In this document: one piece after another, positions 26,825 through 35,850 of the stretch
Numbering within the stretch: position 1 is the stretch's first letter
Layout of the letters: every line of letters starts with the position of its first letter
Source: Candidatus Thiodiazotropha sp. (ex Epidulcina cf. delphinae)
GTDB lineage: Bacteria; Pseudomonadota; Gammaproteobacteria; Chromatiales; Chromatiaceae
Assembly: GCA_025656455.1 (NCBI GenBank)
Contig: JAHXHS010000013.1
Span: forward strand, 47,234-111,233
Reading direction: 5' to 3'
DNA length: 64,000 nucleotides
The notes under the pieces: model-generated
Seen by the model: the letters and a program-made list of their open reading frames with translations, nothing else
Told to the model about the DNA's origin: nothing
Database searches by the model: none
Position numbers and translations under genes: made by a program

Positions 26825-27658
26825 ATGAACGAGAGCAAACTGCATGTTGACTCTTCCGTGCCTTTGGGCAATGTTGAACCACACGCGCCTTTGCTGGCCG
26901 TTCCACCTGCCGGGCAGTTGCTCTACAAGATAGTGAGTGCGGAGAACTTATTGCGTTCAATTGTCGGCGGCTATCTTCACTTTAACCGCGTTGATAGCTA
27001 TTCCGACTTCCCGAATGCAGACCTACATGATGGGCAACAGCTACCCAAAGACCAACCAGGAAATGCTGGCGCGCGTTTTAAAAATGCCCCGCACTACACA
27101 GCCGCAGACTATTATGACCGGTCACGCACAAGAACTTACGCCTGCTGTTTTTCGTTGGAAAACTCAGATTTTATTTGGCAGAACTATGCTAATGGTAGTG
27201 AGCGAGGAAAGATTTGCGTTGTCTTTGAGTTCGGGAAACTGCGTAGCAAGCTCAACAAAACTCTACAGCCCGGAAATACAGTGCTCGAATATGAAGGCAA
27301 TCGATGTCATCAGATATTTTCCGTAAATTACGGAATTGTCGAATATGTCGAATGGAATTCTCATCAAACAAATAGTGAATATCTCGCTAATCCGATAAAG
27401 TATGCATATCTGAAAGACAAGCAGCGATTCTCCGAGGAAAACGAGTTTAGGATTTCTTTGTCAGCAATAGGCATAGGTCACTTTGCCCTCAGGGACGGAA
27501 GCATCATGCAGTTTCCATCCAACTTGCAACTGGCTTTTGATTTCCGATCAGCCATCGCTGACAGCACGATTCAACAGATACTGTATGCACCAGACTCGGA
27601 CTCCGACTTTTTGAAAACGGAGTTACACAAGCTTCGCATCGTTACGGGTAAAGGGTGA
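26825..27658 (+). CDS. DUF2971-like protein
   Basis: A 277-residue cytoplasmic protein resembling the DUF2971 family: LLYKIVSAENLLRSIVGGYL, FNRVDSYSDFPNADL, CCFSLENSDFIWQNYANGSE and CVVFEFGKLRSKL are characteristic (a short N-terminal segment, a substrate-like loop and SxxNxxLMWxxYA-type core). The family has no established biochemical role and is often found on genomic islands. It has lower G+C than its neighbours and sits between two toxin-antitoxin pairs, which suggests horizontal origin. Confidence 0.7.
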   Translation: MNESKLHVDSSVPLGNVEPHAPLLAVPPAGQLLYKIVSAENLLRSIVGGYLHFNRVDSYSDFPNADLHDGQQLPKDQPGNAGARFKNAPHYTAADYYDRSRTRTYACCFSLENSDFIWQNYANGSERGKICVVFEFGKLRSKLNKTLQPGNTVLEYEGNRCHQIFSVNYGIVEYVEWNSHQTNSEYLANPIKYAYLKDKQRFSEENEFRISLSAIGIGHFALRDGSIMQFPSNLQLAFDFRSAIADSTIQQILYAPDSDSDFLKTELHKLRIVTGKG

Positions 27659-27766
27659 TGCCGAAAATATAGGGGGGCCACATAAAATAGGATCATGTAA
27701 TGGACGTTACGAGTAGGTCCAGTGAGTCGCTGATACTGATCAGAACAGTTATGGGCATTGCAGCGA

Positions 27767-28063
27767 TTAAACAGCAAATGAAATAGAATCGTATGTGCTC
27801 AAATCGATTTCCTTGCGTGCTTGCCAAAGATCGTAATTATCCTGCATCAAAAGCCAGCTTTCAGCGGACCGGCCTAACACCTTAGAAAGCTTAAGCGCCA
27901 TTGCTGGTGATACGTTGGTTTTTCCATTCAGCAAGCGACTCACTAATCCGGCACTCACTTGCAGCTTTCCCGCTAGCTCATTTGAACCAATACCGAATGG
28001 TTCTAAATAGACTCGTTTAATAAATGCTCCAGGATGTATCGGGTTGTGTTGCTGAATAGTCAT
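27767..28063 (-). CDS. higA: HigA-type antitoxin
   Basis: A 98-residue Xre-like helix-turn-helix protein: PIHPGAFIKRVYLEPFGIGS, then ELAGKLQVSAGLVSRLLNGK, which is the classic HigA/VapI recognition helix. It follows higB with a one-base contact, the toxin-first order usual for HigBA. It would neutralise HigB and repress the operon at the palindrome upstream of higB. Confidence 0.92.
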   Translation of the reverse strand: MTIQQHNPIHPGAFIKRVYLEPFGIGSNELAGKLQVSAGLVSRLLNGKTNVSPAMALKLSKVLGRSAESWLLMQDNYDLWQARKEIDLSTYDSISFAV

Positions 28064-28341
28064 TAATGATAATCCTCGTCATTGATCACATAGGCATCGC
28101 CGTCAATAAATTCAAAAACGATCCGCCAATTACCACTGACGTTAATGGTCCATAAATCCGGATGATCTCCTCGTAATGGTTGAAGTCTCCAACCGGGTAA
28201 ATCCATATCTTCAATAGTGATGGCGGTATGTAGCCCCTGTAACCGCTCTTCCAGTCGCGGCGCATGGTCGGCTCGTATGCCTGCCTCACTGCCAGTGGTA
28301 AAGAACTTATAGAGTCCTTTGTGCTTAAAGCCCTGAATCAT
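28063..28341 (-). CDS. higB: HigB-type toxin
   Basis: A 92-residue RelE-superfamily toxin that would cut mRNA on the ribosome. Diagnostic segments are IQGFKHKGLYKFFTTGSEAG, HAPRLEERL and the C-terminal NWRIVFEFIDGDAYVINDEDYH. It is the first gene of the pair; promoter and operator lie just upstream. It sits 180 bp from dnaB, at the right end of the inserted region. Confidence 0.9.
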   Translation of the reverse strand: MIQGFKHKGLYKFFTTGSEAGIRADHAPRLEERLQGLHTAITIEDMDLPGWRLQPLRGDHPDLWTINVSGNWRIVFEFIDGDAYVINDEDYH

Positions 28342-28361
28342 GGCAATATGCTGTACTAATA

Positions 28362-28383
28362 TTTACTGTTGTGCAATAGTAAA
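28362..28383 (-). promoter_or_regulatory. Candidate HigA operator
   Basis: TTTACTGTTG-TG-CAATAGTAAA is a 22-bp palindrome whose ten-base arms match at nine positions. It lies 21 bp upstream of the higB start, as expected for HigA autorepression. Confidence 0.6.
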
Positions 28384-28522
28384 CTGAGATTATTTAATCC
28401 ATTAATCTCGGATTCTGGATGAATCCGGTGGTCGGTGTACATCTTTTCTCGCCAGGCCCAATCCCGTATGCTTAGAGCTCATCCCGGCAATCCCGATTCA
28501 GCCCATTCACAGACCACATCTG

Positions 28523-29929
28523 ATGTCAGAAACCGCTTATCCTGAAGAGATACCCGCCTATCCGGATCTGGATACCCGCACTATCAAGGTGCCGCCGCAC
28601 TCGATCCAGGCTGAACAGTCGGTGCTTGGCGGTTTGATGCTGGATAACGCCGGCTGGGACAGGGTTGCGGATTTGGTGGTGGAGGGGGATTTCTACCGCA
28701 AGGAGCATCGCCTGATCTTCAATGCCATCGCCGCCCAGGCGGAGGAGAACCAGCCGTTCGACGTGGTGACCCTGGCTGAGCACCTGGAACGCAAGGAAAC
28801 ACTCGAGGATGGCGGCGGATTGCCTTATCTGGTGCGATTGGCGGAAGAGACGCCCAGCGCCGCCAATATCAAATCCTATGCCGGCATCGTGCGAGAGTAC
28901 TCGGTAATGCGGCAACTGATTTCCGTCGGCACGGATATCTCCGACAGCGCTTTCCATCCTCAGGGGAGAAAGGCCGAGGAGCTGCTTGACTTGGCCGAAA
29001 GCCGGGTCTTCCAGATCGCTGAGCAGACCAGTAAGGGTAAGGGCGGGTTTGCCCCCATCAAGACCTTGCTGACCCAGGCGGTGGACCGGATCGAGACCCT
29101 GTTTCAGCAGGACGAGCCCATCACCGGCATAGGCACCGGTTTCACCGACTTCGACCAAATGACCTCCGGCCTGCAACATGCCGATCTGGTGATCGTCGCC
29201 GGACGCCCCTCCATGGGTAAGACCACTTTCGCCATGAACATTGCCGAGAATGTCGCTATTCAGGGCGGCAAGCCGGTGGCGGTGTTCAGCATGGAGATGC
29301 CCGGAGACGCCCTGGCGATGCGCATGATGTCCTCCCTGGGGCGTATCGATCAGCTCCGCGTGCGCACCGGTAAACTCGAGGACGATGAGTGGCCGAGACT
29401 CTCTTCCGCGGTCAGTATGTTGGCGGACACCCAGCTTTTCATTGACGACACCCCGGCCCTCTCCCCAACGGAAGTGCGAGCCCGCGCCAGGCGTCTGAAA
29501 CGGGAACACAGTGACCTCGGGTTGGTCATCATCGACTACTTGCAACTGATGCAGGCGCCGGGGGAGGGGGATAACCGCACCAATGAGATATCCGCCATCT
29601 CCCGCTCCCTGAAGGCCCTGGCCAAGGAGTTGGATGTGCCGGTGATGGCCCTTTCCCAGCTCAATCGCAGCCTGGAATCGCGCACCAACAAACGACCCAT
29701 CATGTCGGATCTGCGTGAGTCGGGGGCGATCGAGCAGGACGCGGATCTGATCGTGTTCATCTATCGGGACGAGGTCTACAACGAAGACAGCCCCGAGAAG
29801 GGTATTGCAGAGATCATTATCGGCAAGCAGCGTAACGGTCCCATCGGCACCACCCGCCTGACCTTCCTGGGTAAGTACACCAAGTTCGAAAACTACACCG
29901 ACAACATTTATGGTGACGAGGGCTATTGA
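28523..29929 (+). CDS. dnaB: Replicative DNA helicase
   Basis: Hexameric helicase that unwinds DNA at the replication fork. The 468 residues show the N-terminal primase-interacting domain (PPHSIQAEQSVLGGLML), a linker, and the RecA-like motor with Walker A GRPSMGKTTFAMN, Walker B LVIIDYLQLM and the DLRESGAIEQDADLI segment. No intein is present. In related genomes it follows rplI; here the inserted region separates them, so it must use its own promoter. alr follows with a one-base overlap. Confidence 0.97.
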   Translation: MSETAYPEEIPAYPDLDTRTIKVPPHSIQAEQSVLGGLMLDNAGWDRVADLVVEGDFYRKEHRLIFNAIAAQAEENQPFDVVTLAEHLERKETLEDGGGLPYLVRLAEETPSAANIKSYAGIVREYSVMRQLISVGTDISDSAFHPQGRKAEELLDLAESRVFQIAEQTSKGKGGFAPIKTLLTQAVDRIETLFQQDEPITGIGTGFTDFDQMTSGLQHADLVIVAGRPSMGKTTFAMNIAENVAIQGGKPVAVFSMEMPGDALAMRMMSSLGRIDQLRVRTGKLEDDEWPRLSSAVSMLADTQLFIDDTPALSPTEVRARARRLKREHSDLGLVIIDYLQLMQAPGEGDNRTNEISAISRSLKALAKELDVPVMALSQLNRSLESRTNKRPIMSDLRESGAIEQDADLIVFIYRDEVYNEDSPEKGIAEIIIGKQRNGPIGTTRLTFLGKYTKFENYTDNIYGDEGY

Positions 29930-31038
29930 TGGGGTATGCCCCGCAGGCCGTTATCGACCATGCCGCGCTCTGCCATAATCTGAGGCTTGCCCGTCAGGCG
30001 GCGAACGGCCGCAAGGTCTGGGCGGTGATCAAGGCCGACGGCTATGGGCACGGCATGTTGCGGGTGGCCCGCTGCCTGGGCGATGCCGACGGTTTCGCCG
30101 TTGCCCGCCTCGATGAGGCGTTGCAACTGCGTGAAGGGGGTATTGACCGGCCGATATTGATCCTGGCGGGGTGTTACAGCGATCAGGCGCTGACGGAGGC
30201 CGCAGACGCCGGGCTGCAGCTTGTGCTGCATCATCGGCGGCAGTTGACCCTATTGCAGGAGGCCGATGTTTTGCAACGCCCGTTGACGATCTGGCTCAAG
30301 GTCGACACCGGCATGCACAGACTCGGATTCGATAGCGATGAGATTCCAGGCATAGCACAGTCGCTGCGAAACAACCCCGCGGTTGGCGGGCTCAACCTGA
30401 TGAGCCATCTGGCGACCGCGGATGATCGCGCCGATCCGGCCACGCAGAGACAGTGCGACCTGTTCAATAGCCTTGACCGTTCACTTTTCGATGTCTGTTC
30501 CCTGGCCAATTCCGCCGGATTGTTGGGCGTGCCCGATTCCCTTGCGGATTGGGTGCGCCCCGGCATTATGTTGTACGGGGCCTCTCCCTTTCTCGATACC
30601 ACGGCCGAGGAAGAGGGATTGCGTGCGGTGATGACCTTGCGTAGCCGGGTGATTGCGGTCAAGCATTGTCGAGCCGGTGAGCGTATCGGTTACGGCGGAA
30701 CCTATGTCTGTCCCGAAACGATGCCGGTGGCGGTGATCGCCATCGGCTATGGCGACGGCTACCCGCGACATGCTCCATCCGGCACGCCGGTGTTGGTGAA
30801 GGAGCGTCGTCTGCCCCTGGCGGGCCGGGTGTCGATGGATATGATCAGTGTCGATGCCCGGGGCTTGCCGCAGGTGCAGGTGGGTGACGAAGCCGTGTTG
30901 TGGGGTAAGGGGTTGGCGGTGGATGAGATTGCCGAGCGGGCCGGGACCATCGCTTACGAGCTGCTGTGCGGCGTCAGTCAGCGGGTGGAATTTATCGACC
31001 TGTTCAGTGAAGGAGAGGGTGATGGCCCAGGGCGGTAA
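29929..31038 (+). CDS. alr: Alanine racemase
   Basis: PLP enzyme that makes D-alanine for peptidoglycan. The 369 residues contain the PLP-binding Lys in WAVIKADGYGHG, the second catalytic Tyr in GYGGTYV and RVSMDMISVD from the C-terminal domain. The ATG at 29929 overlaps the dnaB stop (TGATG), giving translational coupling. The radA start lies 17 bp inside its 3' end. Confidence 0.95.
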   Translation: MGYAPQAVIDHAALCHNLRLARQAANGRKVWAVIKADGYGHGMLRVARCLGDADGFAVARLDEALQLREGGIDRPILILAGCYSDQALTEAADAGLQLVLHHRRQLTLLQEADVLQRPLTIWLKVDTGMHRLGFDSDEIPGIAQSLRNNPAVGGLNLMSHLATADDRADPATQRQCDLFNSLDRSLFDVCSLANSAGLLGVPDSLADWVRPGIMLYGASPFLDTTAEEEGLRAVMTLRSRVIAVKHCRAGERIGYGGTYVCPETMPVAVIAIGYGDGYPRHAPSGTPVLVKERRLPLAGRVSMDMISVDARGLPQVQVGDEAVLWGKGLAVDEIAERAGTIAYELLCGVSQRVEFIDLFSEGEGDGPGR

Positions 31039-32395
31039 GCGACAAGCCAAATCCCACTATGTCTGCCGCAGTTGCGGCGCCAGTTTTCCCAAATGGGCTG
31101 GGCAGTGTTCCGAATGTCATGCTTGGAATGCCTTGGAGGAGAACCTGGTCCCGCCTGCCGCTGCCTCGGGGGGGCGGTTTGCCGGGTATGCGGGAGCAAT
31201 CAGCGCCCAGGTCCTGGCGCTGGCGGCAGTGGAGATCGAGCACGAGGCCCGCTCGCCCACGGACAGCGCCGAGCTGGACCGGGTGCTGGGTGGCGGGCTT
31301 GTGGAGGGCTCCGTGGTGCTGATCGGTGGCGATCCGGGCATCGGTAAGTCGACCTTGCTGATTCAGACTCTGGCGCGCCTTTCCGTCAGTCTGCGCACCC
31401 TCTATGTCTCGGGCGAGGAGTCCCCCCGGCAGATCTCGTTGCGAGCCAAGCGGCTGGAGCTCCCGGCGGATGATCTGCGTCTGTTGCCGGAGACTTGTGT
31501 GGAGCGGATTATCGCCGCTGCCGAACGGGAACATCCCCAGGTGATGGTGGTGGATTCGATACAGACCATGTACACCGAGTTGCTGCAATCGGCCCCCGGC
31601 TCCGTCTCCCAGGTCCGCGAAGCCACCGCGCAACTGGTTCATTTCGCCAAGCGCAGCGGCACGGCGGTTTTCCTGGTGGGGCATGTCACAAAGGAAGGCA
31701 GTCTGGCGGGTCCCAGGGTATTGGAGCACATGGTGGACTGCGTGCTCTATTTCGAAGGTGAAGCAGGCAGTCAGTTCCGCCTCATCCGTACTATCAAGAA
31801 CCGCTTCGGCGCCGTCAATGAACTGGGCGTCTTCGCCATGACCGACAAGGGCCTGAAGGAGGTCAGCAATCCCTCAGCCATCTTTCTCTCCCGTCAGGCG
31901 GAAGCGGTGCCGGGGAGTGTCATCCTGGTGACCCGGGAAGGCACGCGACCGCTGTTGGTGGAGGTGCAGGCGCTGGTGGACGAGAGTCCCCTGGCCAATC
32001 CCCGCCGCGTCACCCTGGGGCTGGAGCAGAACCGCCTCTCCATGCTGCTGGCGGTGCTCCATCGCCATGGCGGCATCGGCATGTTCGATCAGGATGTCTA
32101 TGTCAATGTCGTGGGGGGTGTGCGCATCACCGAGACGGCCTCCGATCTTGCGGTGTTGATGGCGGCCCTTTCCAGTCTGCGGGACCGGCCCCTCGATCAT
32201 GGATTGGTGGTTTTCGGCGAAGTGGGGCTGACCGGCGAGATCAGGCCGGTGCCGAATGGCCAGGAACGCCTGCGCGAGGCGGCCAAACACGGCTTCAAGC
32301 GTGCCATCGTACCGAGGGGAAACCGTCCAAAGCAGGAGATGGAAGGACTAGAGGTGATTGCCGTGGAAAACCTGGCCGAAGTGTTGGAGATTTAG
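31022..32395 (+). CDS. radA: DNA repair protein RadA
   Basis: ATPase that processes recombination intermediates. The 457 residues begin with a zinc ribbon (CRSCGASFPKWAGQCSECHA, four Cys), then a RecA-like domain with Walker A GGDPGIGKSTL, the RadA-specific KNRFG motif (IKNRFGAVNELGVF), and a C-terminal Lon-like domain (PLDHGLVVFGEVGLTGEIRP). The ATG at 31022 places the zinc finger at the N terminus, so the longer upstream reading is not used. It overlaps alr by 17 bp. Confidence 0.96.
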   Translation: MAQGGKRQAKSHYVCRSCGASFPKWAGQCSECHAWNALEENLVPPAAASGGRFAGYAGAISAQVLALAAVEIEHEARSPTDSAELDRVLGGGLVEGSVVLIGGDPGIGKSTLLIQTLARLSVSLRTLYVSGEESPRQISLRAKRLELPADDLRLLPETCVERIIAAAEREHPQVMVVDSIQTMYTELLQSAPGSVSQVREATAQLVHFAKRSGTAVFLVGHVTKEGSLAGPRVLEHMVDCVLYFEGEAGSQFRLIRTIKNRFGAVNELGVFAMTDKGLKEVSNPSAIFLSRQAEAVPGSVILVTREGTRPLLVEVQALVDESPLANPRRVTLGLEQNRLSMLLAVLHRHGGIGMFDQDVYVNVVGGVRITETASDLAVLMAALSSLRDRPLDHGLVVFGEVGLTGEIRPVPNGQERLREAAKHGFKRAIVPRGNRPKQEMEGLEVIAVENLAEVLEI

Positions 32396-32401
32396 GCTTT
32401 T

Positions 32402-32790
32402 CCCCTGATCGGATGGGTAGATCGTATAAATCACATCAATTCTCAAGGTTGATTGTCTGCGAATAATCCATCGAGGGTCACTTTTTGCCGCATGATCTCA
32501 GTATCGAGATAAACCTATTGGCGTTAATTCAATGTAGGTAAACCACCGCCTCAGGCGGTGAGATACGAAGAGGCTCTGCCGTGCCGGGGTGCAGCTGGGA
32601 GGCGGGGAGTTCAATACTGATGCCTTGCTGAGACCCTAAGAGGAAAAGAAACTCTCGCCAAGCCCGCAAAGGATCCTCAGACAATCTCTTCTTGGCGTAC
32701 TTTGCGAGCTTAGCGAGAGAGATGATGTATGCCTGGCCAGTTGTGGCAAACCAGGATGACAGCGTGCCGGTGTGGAAAAGTGAGCGGCAG
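32402..32790. repeat. Dispersed intergenic repeat, copy 1 (partner 62600-62895)
   Basis: The interval after radA holds no gene. From about 32593, GCGGGGAGTTCAATACTGATG and the next 180 bases align with 62604-62790 with scattered changes, including the AACTCTCGC...GCGAGAGA inverted core that also occurs at 14270-14415. CCCCTGATCGGATGGGTAG near 32403 recurs inverted near 62872. Both loci are therefore copies of one repeat, rearranged. Confidence 0.65.
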
Positions 32791-32799
32791 CCCTGACAT

Positions 32800-32846
32800 A
32801 GCCCCCTTTGGGGGCTTTCATCATACTACCCGCTCTGTGGGTAGTA
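32800..32846. terminator. Two hairpins between convergent radA and PilZ genes
   Basis: GCCCCC-TTT-GGGGGC (32801-32815) is followed by TTT; TACTACCC (32824-32831) pairs with GGGTAGTA (32839-32846). Position between two convergent genes suits a bidirectional terminator, although the T-run is short. Confidence 0.4.
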
Positions 32847-32880
32847 GATGATTCGCGTTCATTTGCGGACCCATTACGCC

Positions 32881-33249
32881 TCAACCCAGTGCTTCGAGAT
32901 CCCGCTGCAGCACGGCCTCGTCACCGATATTCAGCTCCACCAGACGGCGCAGCAGGGAGATGCTCGCCATATCGATCTCTTCGCACAACACACCGATACA
33001 CCCCGCTTCGATGTGAGCGCAGACGGCCTGCATGGTGATTACCCTGTCGGCATCGTCGAGCCTGACCCGCAGCGTTATCTTCTCCCCTACCTGGGTATTC
33101 CAGTCGGCAGGGGTCCTTGCCAGGGCGCCCTTCAGGGAGATATCGAGCAGGGTGGTTTGATAGGCGAGGTGGTTTGATTCGATAGTGGCTGGCGCATCGA
33201 ACAGGATGCGATGGAAGCGTCTGCGCTCATCGGTTTGGGAGGTGCTCAT
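32881..33249 (-). CDS. PilZ-domain cyclic-di-GMP receptor
   Basis: A 122-residue single-domain protein. The arginine motif RRRFHR at about residues 9-14 and the second motif DISLKGAL around 36-43 are the residues that wrap around cyclic di-GMP in PilZ proteins. It would act as a cytoplasmic effector, possibly on flagellar or surface functions encoded next to it. It is transcribed as the distal gene after the FHA protein (gap of 6 bp), so the two are co-expressed. Confidence 0.9.
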   Translation of the reverse strand: MSTSQTDERRRFHRILFDAPATIESNHLAYQTTLLDISLKGALARTPADWNTQVGEKITLRVRLDDADRVITMQAVCAHIEAGCIGVLCEEIDMASISLLRRLVELNIGDEAVLQRDLEALG

Positions 33250-33255
33250 GGCTGA

Positions 33256-33894
33256 TCAGTCGTGAAATTGCATTTGTGTGCCGCCCACATCGATTAGATC
33301 GCCATCCTTCAGCAACTGGGCCTGGTCGCCTATGGGTTGACGATTGATGCTGGGAGGGTTGGGGCCCTCGAGAAAGCAGATAAAGTAGCCGCTTTCTCTG
33401 CGTGCGATCATTGCGCAATCCCCACCTGCATGACCGATCCGGGTCATGTTGCGTTTCAGCGGAATGATCCGGCCGAAATTATCGCCGTTGACGATCTGGA
33501 GCACACCCGGTTCGGCTTTTGCGTCCTCGGCGTCCTCGGTCTCGGGTGGGGGCTGTTCATCGGCGGACTGGGGTGGTTGGCTCAGGGCAGCGCCGAGCTC
33601 CATGACATCTTCCGCAAAGGCGAGGGTGTGTTTGCCGACTTGTATTACGTCGCCGTGACGAAGTTGGGTCTGTTGCGCCGGTTGGTGATTCACCAGCACC
33701 GGAAACGCCTCGTCTACTGCCTGAAGGCAATATACCTCGTTCTCGTCAGGGATGATGACTGCCTGAACGGGAGCGATGGCAAGGCTGTCGATCGAAATGC
33801 TGCAATCATCGTTTCGGCCGATATGAGTCTCTCCCGATTCGAGGTGAAAGACATCAATCACACGACCTTTGAAAGAGAGGGTCAGTTTAGGCAT
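33256..33894 (-). CDS. FHA-domain protein with two FHA modules
   Basis: A 212-residue protein with two forkhead-associated domains, which bind phosphothreonine peptides. The first (residues 1-95) shows THIGRNDDCSISIDS with the phosphopeptide-binding Gly-Arg, and the second (about 130-210) shows RIGHAGGDCAMIARR and NRQPIGDQAQLLKDGDLIDV. An acidic, Pro-rich linker joins them. No kinase gene adjoins; in other bacteria such proteins accompany PilZ proteins or secretion systems. It is upstream of the PilZ gene in the same operon and divergent from fleQ. Confidence 0.85.
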   Translation of the reverse strand: MPKLTLSFKGRVIDVFHLESGETHIGRNDDCSISIDSLAIAPVQAVIIPDENEVYCLQAVDEAFPVLVNHQPAQQTQLRHGDVIQVGKHTLAFAEDVMELGAALSQPPQSADEQPPPETEDAEDAKAEPGVLQIVNGDNFGRIIPLKRNMTRIGHAGGDCAMIARRESGYFICFLEGPNPPSINRQPIGDQAQLLKDGDLIDVGGTQMQFHD

Positions 33895-34211
33895 TGGCCA
33901 GTCTTAGATTTAACCTGTATAAACCTAAGTATATAGCCAGATTTATTGAAAAAACCATAGCAGGATCACTCTATCTTCAGTCAGCCGCCGGTGATTTTGC
34001 AAAATAGTTGTCCGGGGGAGCAAGGAGACCCGTTAGGCATCAGGGTCTGGATCGGCTTTTAGGGAGGCGCGACGGTTTTTCGTTACTGGATGGGAAATAA
34101 ATGCACGAAAAAAAATCATCACAATAAATCCTCCTTAATCATGAACTAACCTTCATTAATAACAATATCTTAATACACACTGTTGATTAAAAATCTTGGA
34201 TCGACGTAATT

Positions 34212-34240
34212 TTGACATTTTGTATATTTACTGCTTAACT
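34212..34240 (+). promoter_or_regulatory. Candidate promoter of fleQ
   Basis: TTGACA (34212-34217) and TTAACT (34235-34240) are 17 bases apart, about 50 bp before fleQ. The -35 is perfect but the -10 is weak. The 394-bp gap between the FHA gene and fleQ is AT-rich and probably holds divergent promoters; nothing else is recognisable there. Confidence 0.35.
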
Positions 34241-34288
34241 TCGCTGCAATCGAGGTGAGAAAATCACCCTTGCAAAGGGACCTGACTC

Positions 34289-35764
34289 ATGGGGCAAACT
34301 TTTGAAAAAGAAGGTCCAGTGTTTCCTACGCTTTGTATCTATTTATTCGATCAGAATGCCGAACGGCAGAACTACCTAAGGCATATCCTCGGTTTTGTCG
34401 AGGGTGAGTTGCGCGTGGTCGAGGATCCAGGCGAAATCGTGACCCCTACCGAACCGAACGGAAGCGATTGTGTGGTGGTATTCATCGGTTGTTCCATGCA
34501 TCGGGATGAACGATTGGGTGTCATCAAGACCTTGATAACGGTGATGCCCGGGCTGCCTGTTTTTCAACTTTATGACGAGCAGACGGGCCCGTCTGAGAAA
34601 ATCGAAGGCTTCGATAATGTGATCGGCGACTTTAAGCTGCCGACCCGCTACGAAGATCTGATGGCGCTTGCCCACAAGGCTCAGGTGTTTCAGGAGTTGA
34701 AAAATCCTGAGGCGGGCAGATCCCGTCCGGTGGAGCTGTTTCGTAGTCTCTCCGGCAGCAGCCGCGCCACTCGGCAGGTCAATAAGATGATCGGGCAGGT
34801 GGCCGACTCGGAGGCGACGGTGCTGATCCTCGGCGAATCGGGCACCGGTAAGGAGGTGGTTGCGCGTAAGCTCCATTTCCATTCGGTGCGTCGCGGTAAG
34901 CCCTTTGTCCCCGTCAACTGTGGCGCCATTCCTGCGGATCTGCTTGAAAGTGAACTGTTCGGCCATGAGAAAGGGGCGTTTACCGGCGCCATCAGCGCCC
35001 GCCAGGGCCGCTTCGAGATGGCGGAGGGCGGCACCCTGTTTCTGGACGAGATCGGCGACATGAGCATGCCGATGCAAGTCAAGTTGCTGAGGGTGTTGCA
35101 GGAGAGATCCTTTGAACGGGTCGGCAGCAACAAGACCATCCCCTGTAATGTGCGCATCATTGCCGCGACCCATCGAAATCTCGAAGAGGCCATCAATATT
35201 GGCGATTTTCGTGAGGACCTCTTCTATCGTCTGAACGTATTTCCGATTGAGATGCCGCCGCTACGGGACCGGGTAGAGGATATCCCGGTGTTGGTGAACG
35301 ACCTGATACACCGCATCGAAAATGAGAAACGGGGTTCAGTCAGATTGACCCCGGCCGCCATTGCGGCCCTGAGCCACTATCGCTGGCCTGGGAATGTCAG
35401 GGAGTTGGCGAATCTGATCGAGCGCCTGGCCATCCTGTATCCCTACGGGGTGGTGGATATGGCTGACCTCCCCGAGAAGTTTCGTCCCGCCGGTGATCTG
35501 CTGGATACCACGCAACTGCCGCAGGTCAATCTCGGAGGCGGCGAGCCGGGGACCACTATCAATGCACCGCGCCTGCCTAATGACGGCATTGATCTCAAGG
35601 CCCATCTGAATTCCCTGGAGCAGAGCTTGATCCAACAGGCCCTAGACGAGTCCGATGGGATAGTCGCCCACGCTGCCAAGCGTTTGCACATGCGCCGCAC
35701 CACCCTGGTGGAAAAACTGCGTAAATATGGCCTCCAGCGTCAAACCGAGTCGCCGGGAATTTGA
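34289..35764 (+). CDS. fleQ: Flagellar master regulator, sigma-54 activator
   Basis: Top-level activator of flagellar class II genes (FleQ in Pseudomonas, FlrA in Vibrio). The 491 residues comprise the FleQ-type N domain (residues about 10-130, receiver-like but without the phospho-acceptor Asp), an AAA+ domain with Walker A GESGTGKE, the sigma-54 contact loop GAFTGA, Walker [10 protein letters not shown] and the sensor II region, and a C-terminal Fis-type helix-turn-helix ([20 protein letters not shown]). FleQ proteins bind cyclic di-GMP through the AAA+ domain; several cyclic-di-GMP genes lie nearby. It precedes fleS and fleR in the order seen in Pseudomonas and Vibrio. Confidence 0.93.
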   Translation: MGQTFEKEGPVFPTLCIYLFDQNAERQNYLRHILGFVEGELRVVEDPGEIVTPTEPNGSDCVVVFIGCSMHRDERLGVIKTLITVMPGLPVFQLYDEQTGPSEKIEGFDNVIGDFKLPTRYEDLMALAHKAQVFQELKNPEAGRSRPVELFRSLSGSSRATRQVNKMIGQVADSEATVLILGESGTGKEVVARKLHFHSVRRGKPFVPVNCGAIPADLLESELFGHEKGAFTGAISARQGRFEMAEGGTLFLDEIGDMSMPMQVKLLRVLQERSFERVGSNKTIPCNVRIIAATHRNLEEAINIGDFREDLFYRLNVFPIEMPPLRDRVEDIPVLVNDLIHRIENEKRGSVRLTPAAIAALSHYRWPGNVRELANLIERLAILYPYGVVDMADLPEKFRPAGDLLDTTQLPQVNLGGGEPGTTINAPRLPNDGIDLKAHLNSLEQSLIQQALDESDGIVAHAAKRLHMRRTTLVEKLRKYGLQRQTESPGI

Positions 35765-35850
35765 CATCAACTTTGATTGGCATGTATAAGCGACTGAAAT
35801 AAAAGATAATAATAAATAGGCACGCATCTTGCTGCAGTTGGGAGTGTGGA

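Noticed and set aside
28526..29545. 339-codon open frame antisense to dnaB
   Set aside because: It is a shadow of the high-G+C dnaB gene, with no homology or ribosome site.
35770..35792. Sigma-54 promoter before fleS
   Set aside because: TGGCATGTATAAGCG has only nine bases between GG and GC and lacks the TTGC box; kept only as a remark.
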